From Lophius americanus (lineage: Eukaryota; Chordata; Actinopteri; Lophiiformes; Lophiidae), in contig JBBDHG010000124.1 of NCBI GenBank assembly GCA_037951165.1, forward strand, positions 807,001 through 871,000: a DNA stretch of 64,000 nt. The letters are read 5' to 3'. Of this stretch, positions 23,161 to 35,099 are shown piece by piece (position 1 is the first letter of the stretch; the number at the start of each line of letters is the position of its first letter). The position numbers and the translations under genes were made by a program. Below the pieces are notes generated by a model. That model was not told the DNA's origin. It made no database searches and saw only the letters and a program-made list of their open reading frames with translations.

Positions 23161-23223
23161 CTCCGCAGAGGTGCGCAACAGGCAGAGGCAGCCGGCCAGG
23201 AGTTGGTATACCGCGGCTCTCAT
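23161..23223 (-). CDS. pdgfa: pdgfa exon 1: start codon and signal peptide
   Basis: It encodes 21 residues, MRAAVYQLLAGCLCLLRTSA followed by E, a short secretory signal of the same length as the first coding exon of PDGF-A elsewhere. The donor GTAAG is at 23160-23156 and exits in phase 0. An upstream in-frame ATG at 23242-23244 would add MQRILEE. I favour the downstream ATG because it puts the hydrophobic core directly after the N-terminus and matches the family's MR start. Intron 1 is only 660 bp. Surrounding sequence is CpG-richer than the rest of the window. Confidence 0.88.
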
Positions 23224-23900
23224 CTCCTCTAAGATCCGCTGCATAAGCGACAGGACGAGGCGAAGGTCCGGAGCAGGAGCCGAGCTGTGGCTCCCTGTTC
23301 CCGGGAGCCCAGAACCATCCCAACTGGTACAACCACGACTGCAGTGACGGGGTGCGCCTTAAACTGTAGTACAACTCCGGAATGAAACGTGATTGGAGTC
23401 CAGAGCTGAACTTCCTCCGCTGCTGGAGCTACTGTCATTCACTGCAGGTGAGAGACGATCCAGAGCGGCGGCAGATTTGAGCTCACTGTTAAAGCAGATT
23501 TATTCCTCTGTGAAGCTTGAAAACTGGACGAAGTAGCGTGGATTGCTCTCGGTCAATAGAAATATGACAAAACCGTTTTGCATTCACACCTTAAGCAACA
23601 TCCATTATTCTGTCGTCGGTATTGGAGCGTAAATCTTGACGTCTGTGCAGCCTGCAGTGGCTGAGCATGTGGACACGTTGGAGAGTAACAGCCGGAACCA
23701 GTCCTGACCAGAACTCGAGGAGTTAAAGCCTCAAGAAAATATCAGTACCCTCCGGCGTGGAGAAGTTTGATATCAGCTCCTAGCAGCGCTGTGAACTCTA
23801 GTAGAATGAAACCAGGATGCCCTCGGTCACAGCATATAGCCCTGCGCGTCCCCGTGACACTGAACTGTGAGCGCGCGTGCACAAACGTAGCTCACAGCAA
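23224..23900 (-). promoter_or_regulatory. probable pdgfa 5' UTR and promoter region
   Basis: The region just upstream of exon 1 (higher coordinates, minus strand) is richer in GC and CpG than the flanks, especially 23200-23480, and no repeat is seen until beyond 23.9 kb. It is inferred as 5' UTR/promoter from position. I could not identify a TATA box or a transcription start with confidence. Confidence 0.45.
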
Positions 23901-25671
23901 AGATGTACTTTATTATTACCACTACCTAGATATTATTTTCTCATCTAATTAACTGTAATATGATTGGCATATCTTCAGATAGTTGCCTTTTTATATTTAA
24001 TATATTATAATAATAAGAGTAAAAATGTCCCCAACGTTCATCAAATAGTTTTTCCCATCCAGCTGAAAGGCAGAATAGATCTGAAAATGGAATAAATCCA
24101 TTTTTTAAGAGAAACAAAGACAAAAAAAAATCTGAAGGCAACCAGAATTTACATTTTAAACATTGATTATCTACAACTGCCGTCTCAACCGTAAGACTCC
24201 AGATAGAAACCAGAAAATAGAAGTTGCTTATATCATAGAATTAAATGAGCCACCAACCCTTAAAAAAAACTTTGACAATGCTTATACTCAATTTGCCTCA
24301 TGCATCAGCTGTATGTGTCTAATTTCCCGTCAACTACTTCATGCTGGACTATCATTCATGAACAATGCATTACGAGAGTGCTGCATGATGCACACAGACT
24401 CATTTAATTCAGTTTTGATCAAACTGGTGTTTCTAAACCTTGGTAATCTATGTTACCACTGAATCTGATACTTCAACTTCATCATCCAGTTGATGCTTGG
24501 CAGCAAGGGAGCCAGCAGCAAGACAAAGAAAAGACAGTAAAGTTTACTTTTTGGTGGCCATTCACCATCCATCCATCCATCCAACCTATGTGTGTGTATG
24601 TTATATGAAATTGTCAAATGAAGCAATGGCTCTTAGCAAATCTAAAAAACACCTGACAACAAATCGCCGGCTATCGGCTAGCAGATGTGCAAAGGCACAA
24701 AGTATTTTATTCAAAGGGAAAGTCAACACAAGCAACAGGACCAAAGGAATGATGTGATGTGCAAAAGTGTCAGAGTCAGATTTTCCACTACGGCTTTAAT
24801 CAATCAGGGAAGATCAAACATTAGAAATAAAATTTGAAGATATGATTCTGGACAGCTTTAAGATATGATTGGAAAAGCAGCACACAACTTCAAATGTTGT
24901 GTTTGAAATTGTTTAGCAGTTCTTTTGATGTAATTGTGTTCAATTTTGGAGCTCAACTTACATCCATACAAGTACATGAAGGGACTGAAGGCTTTGGACC
25001 AGGAGTGCCGCCTCTGCCTCTTGTCCAACTGTGGCAGACTAGAGCACCTGTGCGCGTCTTCCCAGGTTCAGGTTCCCCCCTCATAGTAATTCATATTCCC
25101 CCTAGTGCATGTATTTGAATAATTGGTCGAGGTCACTCCGTACTTTGTATACTTTGAAAGGGTGTCATGCCTGAAAAAAGGCTAGAAAAACACGCATTCA
25201 GATTTAGGAGTCACATGGGGGTTGGCTTTTTACACATTTGATGACAGGCAGGTGGCGTTCTGTTAATGGAAGCTCGTCTTCATAATGAATGGAAATCGCT
25301 GACCACATGAGAGCGCAGCTCTACTGGAGCTGTGGTATTCTTTGGCTTTTTTTGCATTAAATGTGTGTGATTTCTAATTAAATGTCATTCACATTACAGC
25401 AGCAATAATCCGTAATGCATCTGACTCACAGTCTGTGATTTGAAAAGAGGTTATTTTGGGGGTTAATGAGGGGAATTGTTGAGGGAACGTGAAAGTTTTT
25501 TCCAGAGCTAAAGCTACATAAAGCAGTGCTGGAATCTGAAAATCCAGCCTCCCGCATTCAAATATGCACATACTCATTTACTGTACATTCGGTCTCAGGC
25601 TCACATGCACAGAAAGCCACCCATTAGGCGTCATCCTGTTTCTCACACACACACACAGACACACACACACA

Positions 25672-25712
<41 letters not shown>

Positions 25713-26869
25713 TTGTCTTGTCTGGTTTCATCTAAATAAGCTTTTCTTTTGGCTTTCTCTCTCTCTCTTTCTCCTTCCTAGAACCTGTGAGTCAGATTCA
25801 CATTTTTAAAATGTGTGTGTGTGTGTGTTTTCGTGTGTGTATGAAGAAACTCCAGGCTGTGTTGGACTAAACACAACAATTAAAGCCCATTTAGCCTGAT
25901 ACCATCACAACAGAAATCCACTACTGTCTCCCTACCTCCATTCTTCCTTTGAAGAACGGAGGTGGAGACACCAGACACGCACACACACATTCACCCAAAC
26001 ATACACACACACACAAAAGGTGGAATGATGGTAATGAGGGATAAATTGGTCAGAACCCATACGGATCGTGAATGGCATACACCTGTGCTGTGACGCCCTC
26101 ACTTCCTCCCTCTATTATCTATGATGTTTCTTTTTGCCTTTTTTTCTTTGACTTTTTTGTGTAAGTCGATGTCGATTGAAACCGCCGAGTCATCATCGTT
26201 TGCAATCTGTCATCTGGCAATAGCATAAGACGGCTTTACACCACATTGCTGTTCTGTGTAAATGCAGGCATAATGCCGGCATAAATGTGGGGTCTGAGCC
26301 GATCTACCTATGAGACAACAGTGAAGTTATTAACAGAGGCCAATTGAATATTTGTATAAAAATGAAATAATGCAATGCCACATTGGGACTATGATGCTTT
26401 GACGACATATTATACCATACAGCAGCTACTAGTGCTTAGCAGCTAAATCAAAGAAGAAGAAAAATCAAATGAAAATTTTGTCAGACATTGGAGAAAAAGA
26501 CACCTATTACACAATACAGCTAGAGTCATGGCACCACCTATTGGCAACAGAGAATGTCATATTCTATGTGTTGATGTACATGTCTGTTGGACATATTGAC
26601 CCTAAATATGGTCAGAAAAGCAATAACGTTATTGATAAGAATGTGTGTTTTCATCCACAGTGTAGTCATTAATCGGGAGTTTGTTGGAACAATGGTCATT
26701 TACACGGCTTTTATAAAACATATTTCACACACCCTGACATCCACATAGTGAATCTCAGTAAAAGTAGGTAGTAACAGTTAATGTCATAGTTATGTAGGTT
26801 TCATCAGTCCATGATTTCCAGGTCCATCTGGAGCTGTTTGCAGCTGAGTATGAAGCGGCTGGCACGAGA
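23901..26869. other. intergenic DNA upstream of pdgfa; no gene recognised
   Basis: It contains a long CA microsatellite at 25644-25710 and a GT run near 25815. Non-repetitive stretches around 25250-25560 contain homeobox-like words (CTAATTAAAT, GGTTAATGAG) and might be enhancers. No coding sequence was found. Confidence 0.35.
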
Positions 26870-27330
26870 GTCGGCACCTACGAATCTGAGACTATGGTTC
26901 TCTGTTGGAACAGGGTGACCCACTCCTGCTGGTTCAGGGCTGACCCTGAGATACTTAAAGGAATTTAAGTATCTCAGGGTTTAGTTCAAATGTTATGGGA
27001 TAATTGATAAGGCAGAGGCAAAGCTCCCAAATTTACCCCTCCAACCTTCACCTATGTTTATGAGCTGTGGGCAATGAAAGAAAGAATGAGGTCGCGGAAA
27101 TTAGCGTGGAAATGAGCTTCCTTTGAAGGGTGGTTGGACTCTGCCTTAGAGATGAGGTTCGAAGATCGGACATTCACAAGGAGGAGCCCGGAGGGGAGCC
27201 CCCGCTCCTTTGCATTGAAAGGAGTCGGTTGTAGTGGTTCGGGCATCTGACCACGATGCTTCTGTTTTTAGTTTTTCCAGGCACTTTCAACTGGAAGGAG
27301 ACCCCAGAGTAGACCCAGAGTTCCGTATCT
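26870..27330 (+). pseudogene. LINE fragment, C-terminal region after the RT domain
   Basis: Readable words across frames are FTYVYELWAMKERMRSRK, ASFEGWLDSALEMR and, at the end, STGRRPQSRPRV. They match the order of the LINE tail at 55.4-55.8 kb (PTLTYGQDLSVMNERMRSW ... RWFGHLVRRPP). Stops and shifts are frequent. A perfect hairpin has arisen inside it at 26944-26979 (16-bp arms, 4-base loop). Confidence 0.6.
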
Positions 27331-28494
27331 CATCTGGCCTGGTATCGACTCTGATCTTTCAGAATGAGCAGGAAAGGGTTTTGGCAAAAGAAGGACATTT
27401 GGAATACCTTTCTTGCACTGTTACCACCACAACCCAACTTTGAATAGGTGGAAGGAAATAGAAATTGGTTTAACCTGTTGGCCCTCTGAATATGCCTCAG
27501 TATAATGTTGTTAACCCCGATGTAGCATTTGGTTCTCTGATAATCTGTGACAGACAAATGCAAAGCATTGATGGTGTTCCACCATGGTCGATATCGGAAG
27601 GAAATGGCGCAAGTAGATGACAGAGGTGCAAAACTTAATATACAGCTTTCACTGCTAAGCAACGGTTCTATGCACAACAGGAGAATCACCAACACGTTAA
27701 TGTGACATGTAAAACTGGAGAAAAGAAGGGAGGCTGCCCAGCGGTAAAAAAAAAGTGATAGGCCGCACCAACCTCCTCTACCAAATCTCTGTGACAAACG
27801 CAAGATTGCACGCCAACAAAATCTGGAACTGAAACTAGCCTGAATTTTGTCGTATATGACTTAATGACATCGAAGAAACCTTGAAACTTGAAATATTACA
27901 TATTTCTCATTACTCTCACAAGTTACGTGAATACACTCCCATGATCCAACGCTTGCATTTGTGTGAGCAAAGTAAAGCAATTATAGCCCCATTTTCTCCC
28001 ACATAACTTTCTACTGGGGCAGAAACCAGGGAAAACTATTATCTTGGATAATTTTTCCATGTTTTTTTTCAATGAACAAGACAAATACAAATAAAGAAGG
28101 CAATACAGCGGTGGGAAAGGAGAGTGCCATCAATAGCAGCAGACTAAAATGAAAATTCAGATTTGGGGAGGGGGTGTTTGAGATACAAGCAACAACAAAA
28201 AAAGAGAGTTCAAGAGAGAGAGAAGCAATAAAACTTAATCCAGCTGGGAATAAAAACTTTTATGAGCAGGGTGGGGGTTATGGGCTATCCCCAAATGTAT
28301 TCAAAAGATTCAAGCACATGATGGAAAAAACCGTGATACACATTTTCTCTTCTTCTCTCTCTTCAATCCACCCGACATTAATGATTGAAGCCTTCTGTAA
28401 AAGTGAGAATGGTGTCTGGGCACCTTTCAAAGACTAGTTGTATGACACATGAATATTTGGTCATCAGCCAACCAGAGACTTATCCTTGATTACC
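27331..28494. other. no gene recognised
   Basis: A 157-codon minus-strand ORF (27330-27803) shows no recognisable domain and low codon regularity. I treat it as chance. Confidence 0.35.
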
Positions 28495-28502
28495 ATCTAA
28501 AG

Positions 28503-29282
28503 CTGGGGTGTCGAACTCAATTGCACAGGGGGCCAAAACTCAAAGCATACTTCAGGTCGCGGGTCGAACAGGATAAACATTTATTGAACACACTGAAACT
28601 ACATGTTTGAACATAAATATGAATAAAACAAGACAGGGATATTATTTCAGAATAAATCAACTTAAACTTTAAATAAAATAAATTATTTCTACTCGGGCTT
28701 ACATTTGCAAACATCTGCTTTTTTTCTGGACACGAGACATCGCACACCTTCATCATCCTCAGCTCTTCAGAAACTCCCCCTCGGTAAATGGACGGGCTGA
28801 TTTGGCCGTATATATCTCCTCTGCCACAATTAAACTTGCTTTCACAGCAGCTTCACTTTGGGGTTTTGCTCTGGTGAAAAACGTCTGCTGAAATCTCAGA
28901 GTCTTCTTTAACTCTCCTACTCTCTGTATCTTCTCCTCTGCATTCAGGTTTTGGAGCTCCTGATGTTTTGTCTCGTAGTGCCGTCGTAGATTAAATTCCT
29001 TAATTTAATTCAAGTTATTTAATCTAGATTAAATAACTTGATTGACGTGGGAAAGTTCCCGGGTATCCGAGTGTCCATAAAGGCAACTCGAGTTGCCTTT
29101 ACGGACGCTCGGATACCCTGCATGATAATGCAGTGCTTCGTTCAGTTACTGAAGCACTGCATTATGGGATCTGTAGTTTGTGTATTATCAGCGCTTCATA
29201 TCGCCGGACCATAATAATAGATCTATATAAAATTACCTCGCGGGCCGGATGTGGCCCGCGGGCCTTGAGCTTGACATATATG
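28503..29282 (-). mobile_element. non-autonomous hAT transposon with 8-bp target duplication
   Basis: The element is flanked by ATCTAAAG at 28495-28502 and 29283-29290, the 8-bp duplication expected of hAT. Its ends carry inverted TGTCRARCTCAA words ('ggggtgtcgaactcaa' left, 'ccttgagcttgacata' right). The minus strand retains a piece of transposase resembling the ZBED/GTF2IRD2-type family: YETKHQELQNLNAEEKIQRV, TRAKPQSEAAVKASLIVAEE, then KVCDVSCPEKKQMFANVS. The zinc-finger start and most of the catalytic domain are gone. Three hairpin-forming palindromes fill 29010-29165. Confidence 0.85.
29010..29165. repeat. three successive palindromes inside the hAT element
   Basis: (1) 29010-29041 is a 32-bp perfect palindrome centred on TCTAGA. 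(2) 29061-29118 is a 58-bp palindrome with two mismatched pairs, centred on CTCGAG. (3) 15-bp perfect arms at 29125-29139 and 29151-29165 surround an 11-base loop (ATAATGCAGTGCTTC and complement). Confidence 0.95.
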
Positions 29283-29399
29283 ATCTAAAGTAAGCCGGCA
29301 TTTACCTACATGTAACGCCCTCCACCAGCCCCACCCCATCTTGTTCATCAAAGGCCACAAGACTCTGACAGAATGCTTTGTTTAGGTCCCCAAAAAAAA

Positions 29400-29790
29400 T
29401 AAACCTACAATATGGCTAAATTGGTTCCTCTAGTTGTGAGCATGACTGGTTATTTGTCTTTATGTGGGGTGTAATGTAGCCTGTCCGTAGTCCTGTCCAA
29501 AAGATTATGTCCGAAAAACACTGTTTCTACCCCAGTACATGAAATATGAACTATTAGTGTTACGGTGTATACAAGATGGAGCTCCTCGAGTCGATAAGTA
29601 TGTACACAATTTGGAACAAAACATTTGGAGATAAAGCTCCCGCTAGTGTCAAAAATATACAACCCAGCTCTCCAAAAAAACCCTTTCTTAATCGCACTAA
29701 GGTCTATATGTAAGTATAAAATCTGAAAATTATCTTTAAAAGAGTTTTTGAGTTATTGCGTTAAACCAAAGGATCCGTGGGAGGATACAT
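29400..29790 (+). repeat. copy 4 of the unclassified interspersed repeat family (partial)
   Basis: It contains 'gaactattag', 'gtatacaagatgga', 'ttggagataaagctcccgctagtgtc' and 'cactaaggtctata', then 'gagttattgcgttaa', in the family order. It lacks the opening 'ctgttgtcccc' block. Confidence 0.65.
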
Positions 29791-29879
29791 TTTAGCATTT
29801 TTATCTACTTTGAAGGCCCAGATGAGTCTTGGATTATTTTATAGCATAGCCCAAGTAGCAAAGGCATGGGCCCAGCATC

Positions 29880-30500
29880 AACACCCAATACCAGCTAGGC
29901 CTAAGCTGTTGTCCCCGACAGTAAGTGTATATTTGTGAAAAGGTCCCAATCCAAAGTGTGGTACAAGCAATGCCCCCTTATAGAACACCATCAAGTTTAA
30001 TGTGAAGTAATGTCCTCAGTGAGAAATATATCAATAATTAGACTCAAATATGATATATGCAAGATAGATATCTACCTGTGTTCATTCATATGCGCTAAAT
30101 TTTGACAAAAATCCAACTTCTGGTTAGGAGTTAATTTGCGTTCGTAAAAAGCTCCCTCGAGTAAAATATGAACTATAAGAGTAAAGTATCAACAATAACA
30201 CTAAAATCTAGAATATACTATATACAAGATAGATCTCCGAAAGTCGATTCAAGTTCACCAAATTTGGACCAAATCGGACCTACAATTGAGAAATTAAGGC
30301 CCAAATTATTTTGAAGATACAGCAATAGTGGTGGAAAAATACAAGCCACTTTTCTCAAAATCAACCTCACAGTCAGTTCTATGGGGGTATAAACTTTGAA
30401 AGTGATCTATTAAACAGTTTTTGAGTTATCACCTTAACGCGAAGGATCTCCAGTAGTGGCGGCAGTGACAATTCAATAATATCCCCAACTTTCAGGGTAA
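29880..30500 (+). repeat. copy 5 of the unclassified interspersed repeat family
   Basis: This is the fullest copy. The opening block 'aagctgttgtccccgacagtaag' is followed by inner modules with 'catatgcgctaaattttgac' and 'ttcaccaaatttggaccaaatcgg'. It ends with 'gtataaactttgaaagtgatctatt', 'gagttatcaccttaacgcgaaggatc' and 'ataatatccccaactttcaggg'. Confidence 0.7.
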
Positions 30501-31059
30501 AAATACCAAATGTGATTTCTATTTGAAACACAAGGAGATAAGTGGGCAACCAGGCAAGAGGACTTGTGTGCTTGACCCTGATTTGATGATGCACTGATGA
30601 AGGTCAGAAGGCCTCAAGGCATGTCCGTTAACAAGGCGAACGTCAATTGGTGTAATTGAGACCCTGAAAAGGATAAGCGGTTAAAGATAATGAATTAATG
30701 AATGAGTTGTAGAGCAACGCTGACCTGATTGAATACAGCAAAGCTTTTGCAAGAAAAAACATTCACAACGTATTGCCGAGAGGGACAAGCCTCAAGTGTG
30801 AGGTCGTACGCGTGTCGAGCAGCAGTTTTTCAAAAAATTGATTCACGTGGAAAATCATTTACCTTCACGTGGCAGCTGATCTCTTCTTATTTTCAGAGGG
30901 TAAGGAGCTTCAAATATTCACATTTTCTCCTCTAGCTGCATTTGGAACTTCAACTCTGGACTCATAAACATAATAAATCATCAAAACATCAGACCCCCTA
31001 TGCCACGTCGGTACATCTGTTAATACATGTCTGTTTCAGCGCCGTTAGTTCTCTTCCGT

Positions 31060-31260
31060 CTCAGAGGCGGAATACAGAAATACCTCATTGATCCCAGAGA
31101 GGAAATTTGATCGCTACAGATTAAGAAAAAACTGTTAGAGTGGAAGAGAGAGTACGAATAAGAAATAAGAAAACAATACGTAAAACAATTTATGTATAAC
31201 AATACAGAAATGTTATAATACATAAGAATAAAAGACTAATATAATTATACTATTAGAATA
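31060..31260 (-). mobile_element. L2-type LINE/SINE 3' end, minus orientation
   Basis: The words 'cctcattgatcccagagaggaaatt' and 'gctacag' resemble the fish L2-type 3' terminus (GGGATCAATAAAG on the minus strand). No coding part is attached. Confidence 0.5.
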
Positions 31261-33190
31261 TTATTGCAAACACACATGTGGAAATGAAAAGGTGTCAAAT
31301 GTTCTTTATAAAATGTGGCAGGCATACCGTATATTGACTTTGCACCAATTAATGGATGAAAAAAAATTACAACTCACCTAATAGTTAGTAAGATGGAGAT
31401 GAATGAAAAAAAGCACGGATCCAGCTTCCCATGTTCAGTCGGGGAAAAAGCTCCTCGCAAGATGCGAAAAAAAAAAACCCTGCATGTTGCTGTTATGTAG
31501 ATTAATTTGTGTGCTGCACTTTAGAAATGAAGTATAGTTCTGTTAAAAAAAAACAGTGAATTAGAGCAATTACTTTTTTTTTATAATAGTAATGTGCTGT
31601 ATTTACAAAAAAAACGGCAATACTGTTGAAATCCTGCTGTAAATTTATTGGAATTGTTTACAGTGTAATTAAAAATTCTAATCAAAACCCACTCTAATGA
31701 CTCCAGACGGAATTCAATTGCATTTAAAATGTCTATACAGTGTCTATAAGAGGACTGTATTTATTTTTTTATTTCTGAGCATAAAGTGACTACAAGGTGC
31801 TGCTTCTACAGGTACCAGTAGAAGTAAAACCCCCAACTACTTGAGCTAAACTAAGGAATATTTAGTGACAGAGACATATCTCTGCTTTCTTATATGAGCC
31901 TTTAGAGAAAAATGTCATGCCGCTGATCTTGCCTGAGCAATTCCTGTCCTGTTGTTCAGCTCTGTAATCGGGCTCTGTGTGCTCAGATGCTTTAGACAAA
32001 GAGTTGCTTCCACATATCTGATTCAGCTGACAAGGAGGTGAAAGCGACTGGGCAGTGACACATAAACAAAAGATCCAACACTCCACTGCTGTTTTAGGAG
32101 ACGGTCCTGCCACAATGAATTAAGTCATTATTTGTTAGAGTAAATATTCCAACAGCTAATGTATGTTTACATGCCAGTGACAAAGAGTAATGACAGGAGC
32201 GAAGAGGAAGCCAGAAAACAACAACCAAGTCCGTGCAAACAGAAGGTTGTGGCTTGAAAGCGCCTGGGGAGATCAATGACAAACCCTGCTCTTAACAAAA
32301 CCCCTTTAACCAAATCAAAATCAAATAAAATCTAGAACGAATGGACGAACAAAATAAACCTCATGACCAGTATTTAACTGTCACCCATACTAATACTAGT
32401 ACTTCAGCCTCACACATTGCTAACAGGTGCATGCAATCGAGTGTGTAGGGATGGACGCTAAAGAAAAAATGCGAACAGAGCTATGTGTCTTTAAACATGG
32501 CCCAGTCTTCGGGTGCCACAGTTGCCACAATCTGTTAGTCAAATTTCTTCCTGGTTAGTTCTGCCCTGCTGGACTCTTCAGTGCTCTCACTGTGGCGTGG
32601 AAGTGAGCAGCAACAACAGCGAAGCCACAAAGTGACAGACCATGTAAACCCAGAGAGAGTGCTGAAACATGTGGTGTGTTAAAATTGACCATCATCTGCT
32701 GCCTCACTCACTGCAGAGTTTCTAAAATGCCTCTGGAATAAACATCAGCACCCAAACAGTCTATCAATAGCTTCATATAAACAGCTGCACAAACAGCTCA
32801 CATCGCCAGGCTCAGCACTGGCATGTTCTAGGCATGGAACCCACATAAGATGCTACCAACCTGAATAGATGGTGCTTACTTTAAGTTTCGTGGAGGACAG
32901 GTCACAGTCTGGTGCTGAGTGTCAGATTTTGGGAAAATCCCCTTAATTCCAGTGAAGGCGCTTCTTGATTCCACATGATACGACTCATTTTACTGCCCAG
33001 AGTTTTCCAGAGTGATTGCACTATGTGAAGTCAATAAAGCTGTGGTTAGCCGACTTTGGTGTTGATGGACTCAACTGATCTCCACAAGGAGCTGACTTCT
33101 ACACTAATGGATGCCTTTGTAAAGAAAAAAAAATGCCCATTGTAGAGCCATGTTGTGTAGACTGCAAATGATGCAGCTTTCTTACGTTAA
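31261..33190. other. no gene recognised
   Basis: AT-rich sequence with short A-runs. Nothing could be assigned. Confidence 0.35.
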
Positions 33191-33262
33191 GGCTTGTTGG
33201 TCTAGGGCTATGATTCTCACTTTGGAAGCGAGAGACCCCAGCTTCAAATCCCAGACCAGCCC
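33191..33262 (+). pseudogene. isolated tRNA-Pro(TGG)-like pseudogene
   Basis: It is 72 nt, starting GGCTTGTTGGTCTAGGGC and ending ACCAGCCC, with TGG in the anticodon position. The B box is damaged (GCTTCAAATCC) and the anticodon stem has an A:C mismatch. It is related to the series at 12.6-14.4 kb, about 19 kb away. Confidence 0.6.
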
Positions 33263-33624
33263 TTATAACAACCATTCAAGGGTTTCAATCGTCACCTGAA
33301 ATTCTTTCTGGAAGAATAAGTAACTTATCATTACTTATCATTATCATTACTCAGTCAGGTTGAAAGTTTTTCATAACCCGTGTGACGCAGTCAGGTTTGG
33401 GATGGTTACTTTTAAAATGTATTCGATTACAGTTAGAAATTATTTCTTAAAATTTTTTTATCAGGTATCACAACTGTCACAAAATAAAAGTAATTGAAAC
33501 TTGATTGCTTCATTTAATTTGGGATTATTTCAGTACTAATATACAACAAAAAAAAGACTAATGAATTAACTGTGACCCCCGGCTTTAGCTTGGAGTGCAT
33601 TGGAGGTTTTCATTTTGCCTTGTT

Positions 33625-33788
33625 CATGGTAACCAGATAATATATTCCAACCACTGACAGGTAACCATGCTTACCAGATTATATATCCCAACCGCTGACA
33701 TGTTACCATGGTAACCAAATAATATATCCCAACCGCTGGAAGGGAACCATGGTAACTCGATTATATATCACACACTCTGACAGGTTAC
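33625..33788 (+). repeat. 41-bp minisatellite, four units, with RFX X-box-like core
   Basis: CATG landmarks fall at 33625, 33666, 33707 and 33748, exactly 41 bp apart. Each unit reads roughly CCATGGTAACCAGATTATAT followed by ATCCCAACCGCTGACAGGTTA. At the junction of units 2 and 3, GTTACCATGGTAAC (33702-33715) matches the palindromic RFX X-box consensus GTTRCCATGGYAAC perfectly. Confidence 0.85.
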
Positions 33789-34740
33789 TGATGGGAACCA
33801 TTTAATCAATATTATTGGTGGTCATAACGTTATGGCTGATTGGTGAGTGTAATGGCATGCAAAATGTGAGGAAATGAATTCTGTTTTTATTGGTTCATGC
33901 CGGGAAAGGGTTAAAGGTCTTTTAGCTTATCCCTAGCTTCTTCCAGTTTCAGCCAGCTGCAGCAGCATTAGATTAATATTTCTTCCCTTTTCCTCTTCCT
34001 CCCATTCTGTCATCTCTCCCTGCAGCGTCTGCTGGTTGATTTATATTCGAAGATGATGATCAACAAAACTGTGATCAACACAGCTGTGACCCAAAGTTGA
34101 AAAAAAATTTAACAAAACAGTAAAGCACCAAAAGCTTGTTTGGATTGACATGGTCGGCCCAGATGACAGCTGTTTAGGAGCGCCGGCTGCAGAGTGAGAA
34201 AACAGGCTCGGCTGGATGGTTTGAGCAGTGGAACATTTGATTCAAACTTCTGTCCCCAATTGTTCATCGTTTCACTCGGGAGACTTTAATATCCTCTGCG
34301 GAAACAATCGAGAGGCGGTGATGGAGCTAATTGTCTTTTCCATTGATGAATCATCAGGATGTGCTGGTGAACTCCACTGACCACACACACACACACACAC
34401 ACACACAAACTCACTGGCACACACAGACACACAGACTGTAAGCACATCCATAGCCTCAGACGCTCAGAGGTACACTGTAAAACTTTAACGTCTGTACAGT
34501 ATTCTGTTGTATTGACTTCAAACAGTGACATGATCTCAACTGCAATGCAATCTGGGAGAATCGTTAATACAGCTTTTTGAGAGCATGCAATTATTTACAG
34601 GAATGTACTTTAACCAGCAGAGCATCATGGGGAGGTAAAAAAAAAAAAAGGGAGATGAAATAGGTGCTTGCTCCATCCAGTCCAAGCATCAAACTGTCAT
34701 TGCAATACTTCCAGGAACGTTGAACCCTCCGTAGGATGGG
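33789..34740. other. no gene recognised; CA microsatellite at 34382-34407
   Basis: The segment 34150-34380 is non-repetitive and contains homeobox-like words such as GAGCTAATTGTC and ATTGATGAATCA. Function is unknown. Confidence 0.35.
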
Positions 34741-34978
34741 TAAGGCTTTAGTCTAGTGGGTAAAGCAGTATTACCTCAACCGGGAGACGCAGGTTTGAGC
34801 CCAGCCCCTGACACAACAAGCCGTGGGTCTGTGAGCAAGACCATGAAAACTTCAGGTCCCTGGGCGCTTCACATCGGCCGCCCACTGCGCCCTCAGGAAT
34901 GGGTTAAATGCAGAGATAAATTTCACCACATTTTACTGTATGTATGTACTGTATAACATGTGATAAGTAAAGGATAGA
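34741..34978 (+). mobile_element. tRNA-derived SINE
   Basis: Box A-like TTAGTCTAGTGG (about 34749-34760) and box B-like GGTTTGAGCCC (34792-34802) are spaced as in a tRNA promoter. They are followed by the fish SINE body words 'ccctgggcgcttcac', 'gggttaaatgcagagataaatttcacc' and a weak (GTATGTACTGTATA) tail. A partial minus-strand relative of the tail is at about 57330-57430 ('tctgcatttaacccatgc'). Confidence 0.75.
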
Positions 34979-35099
34979 TTATTGTTAAGTTGAGAGATGA
35001 AAGAAAGATGCGCAGCAGGAATCTGCATTGTTGATGATAAACAAATCTTAACAAAAAAGAAAAACATAATCAGAAATTGAACAATAAGGCTTGTAATGT

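Noticed and set aside
27330..27803. 157-codon minus-strand ORF
   Set aside because: No domain, no family resemblance and no neighbouring exon; length alone is not enough in 64 kb of eukaryotic DNA.
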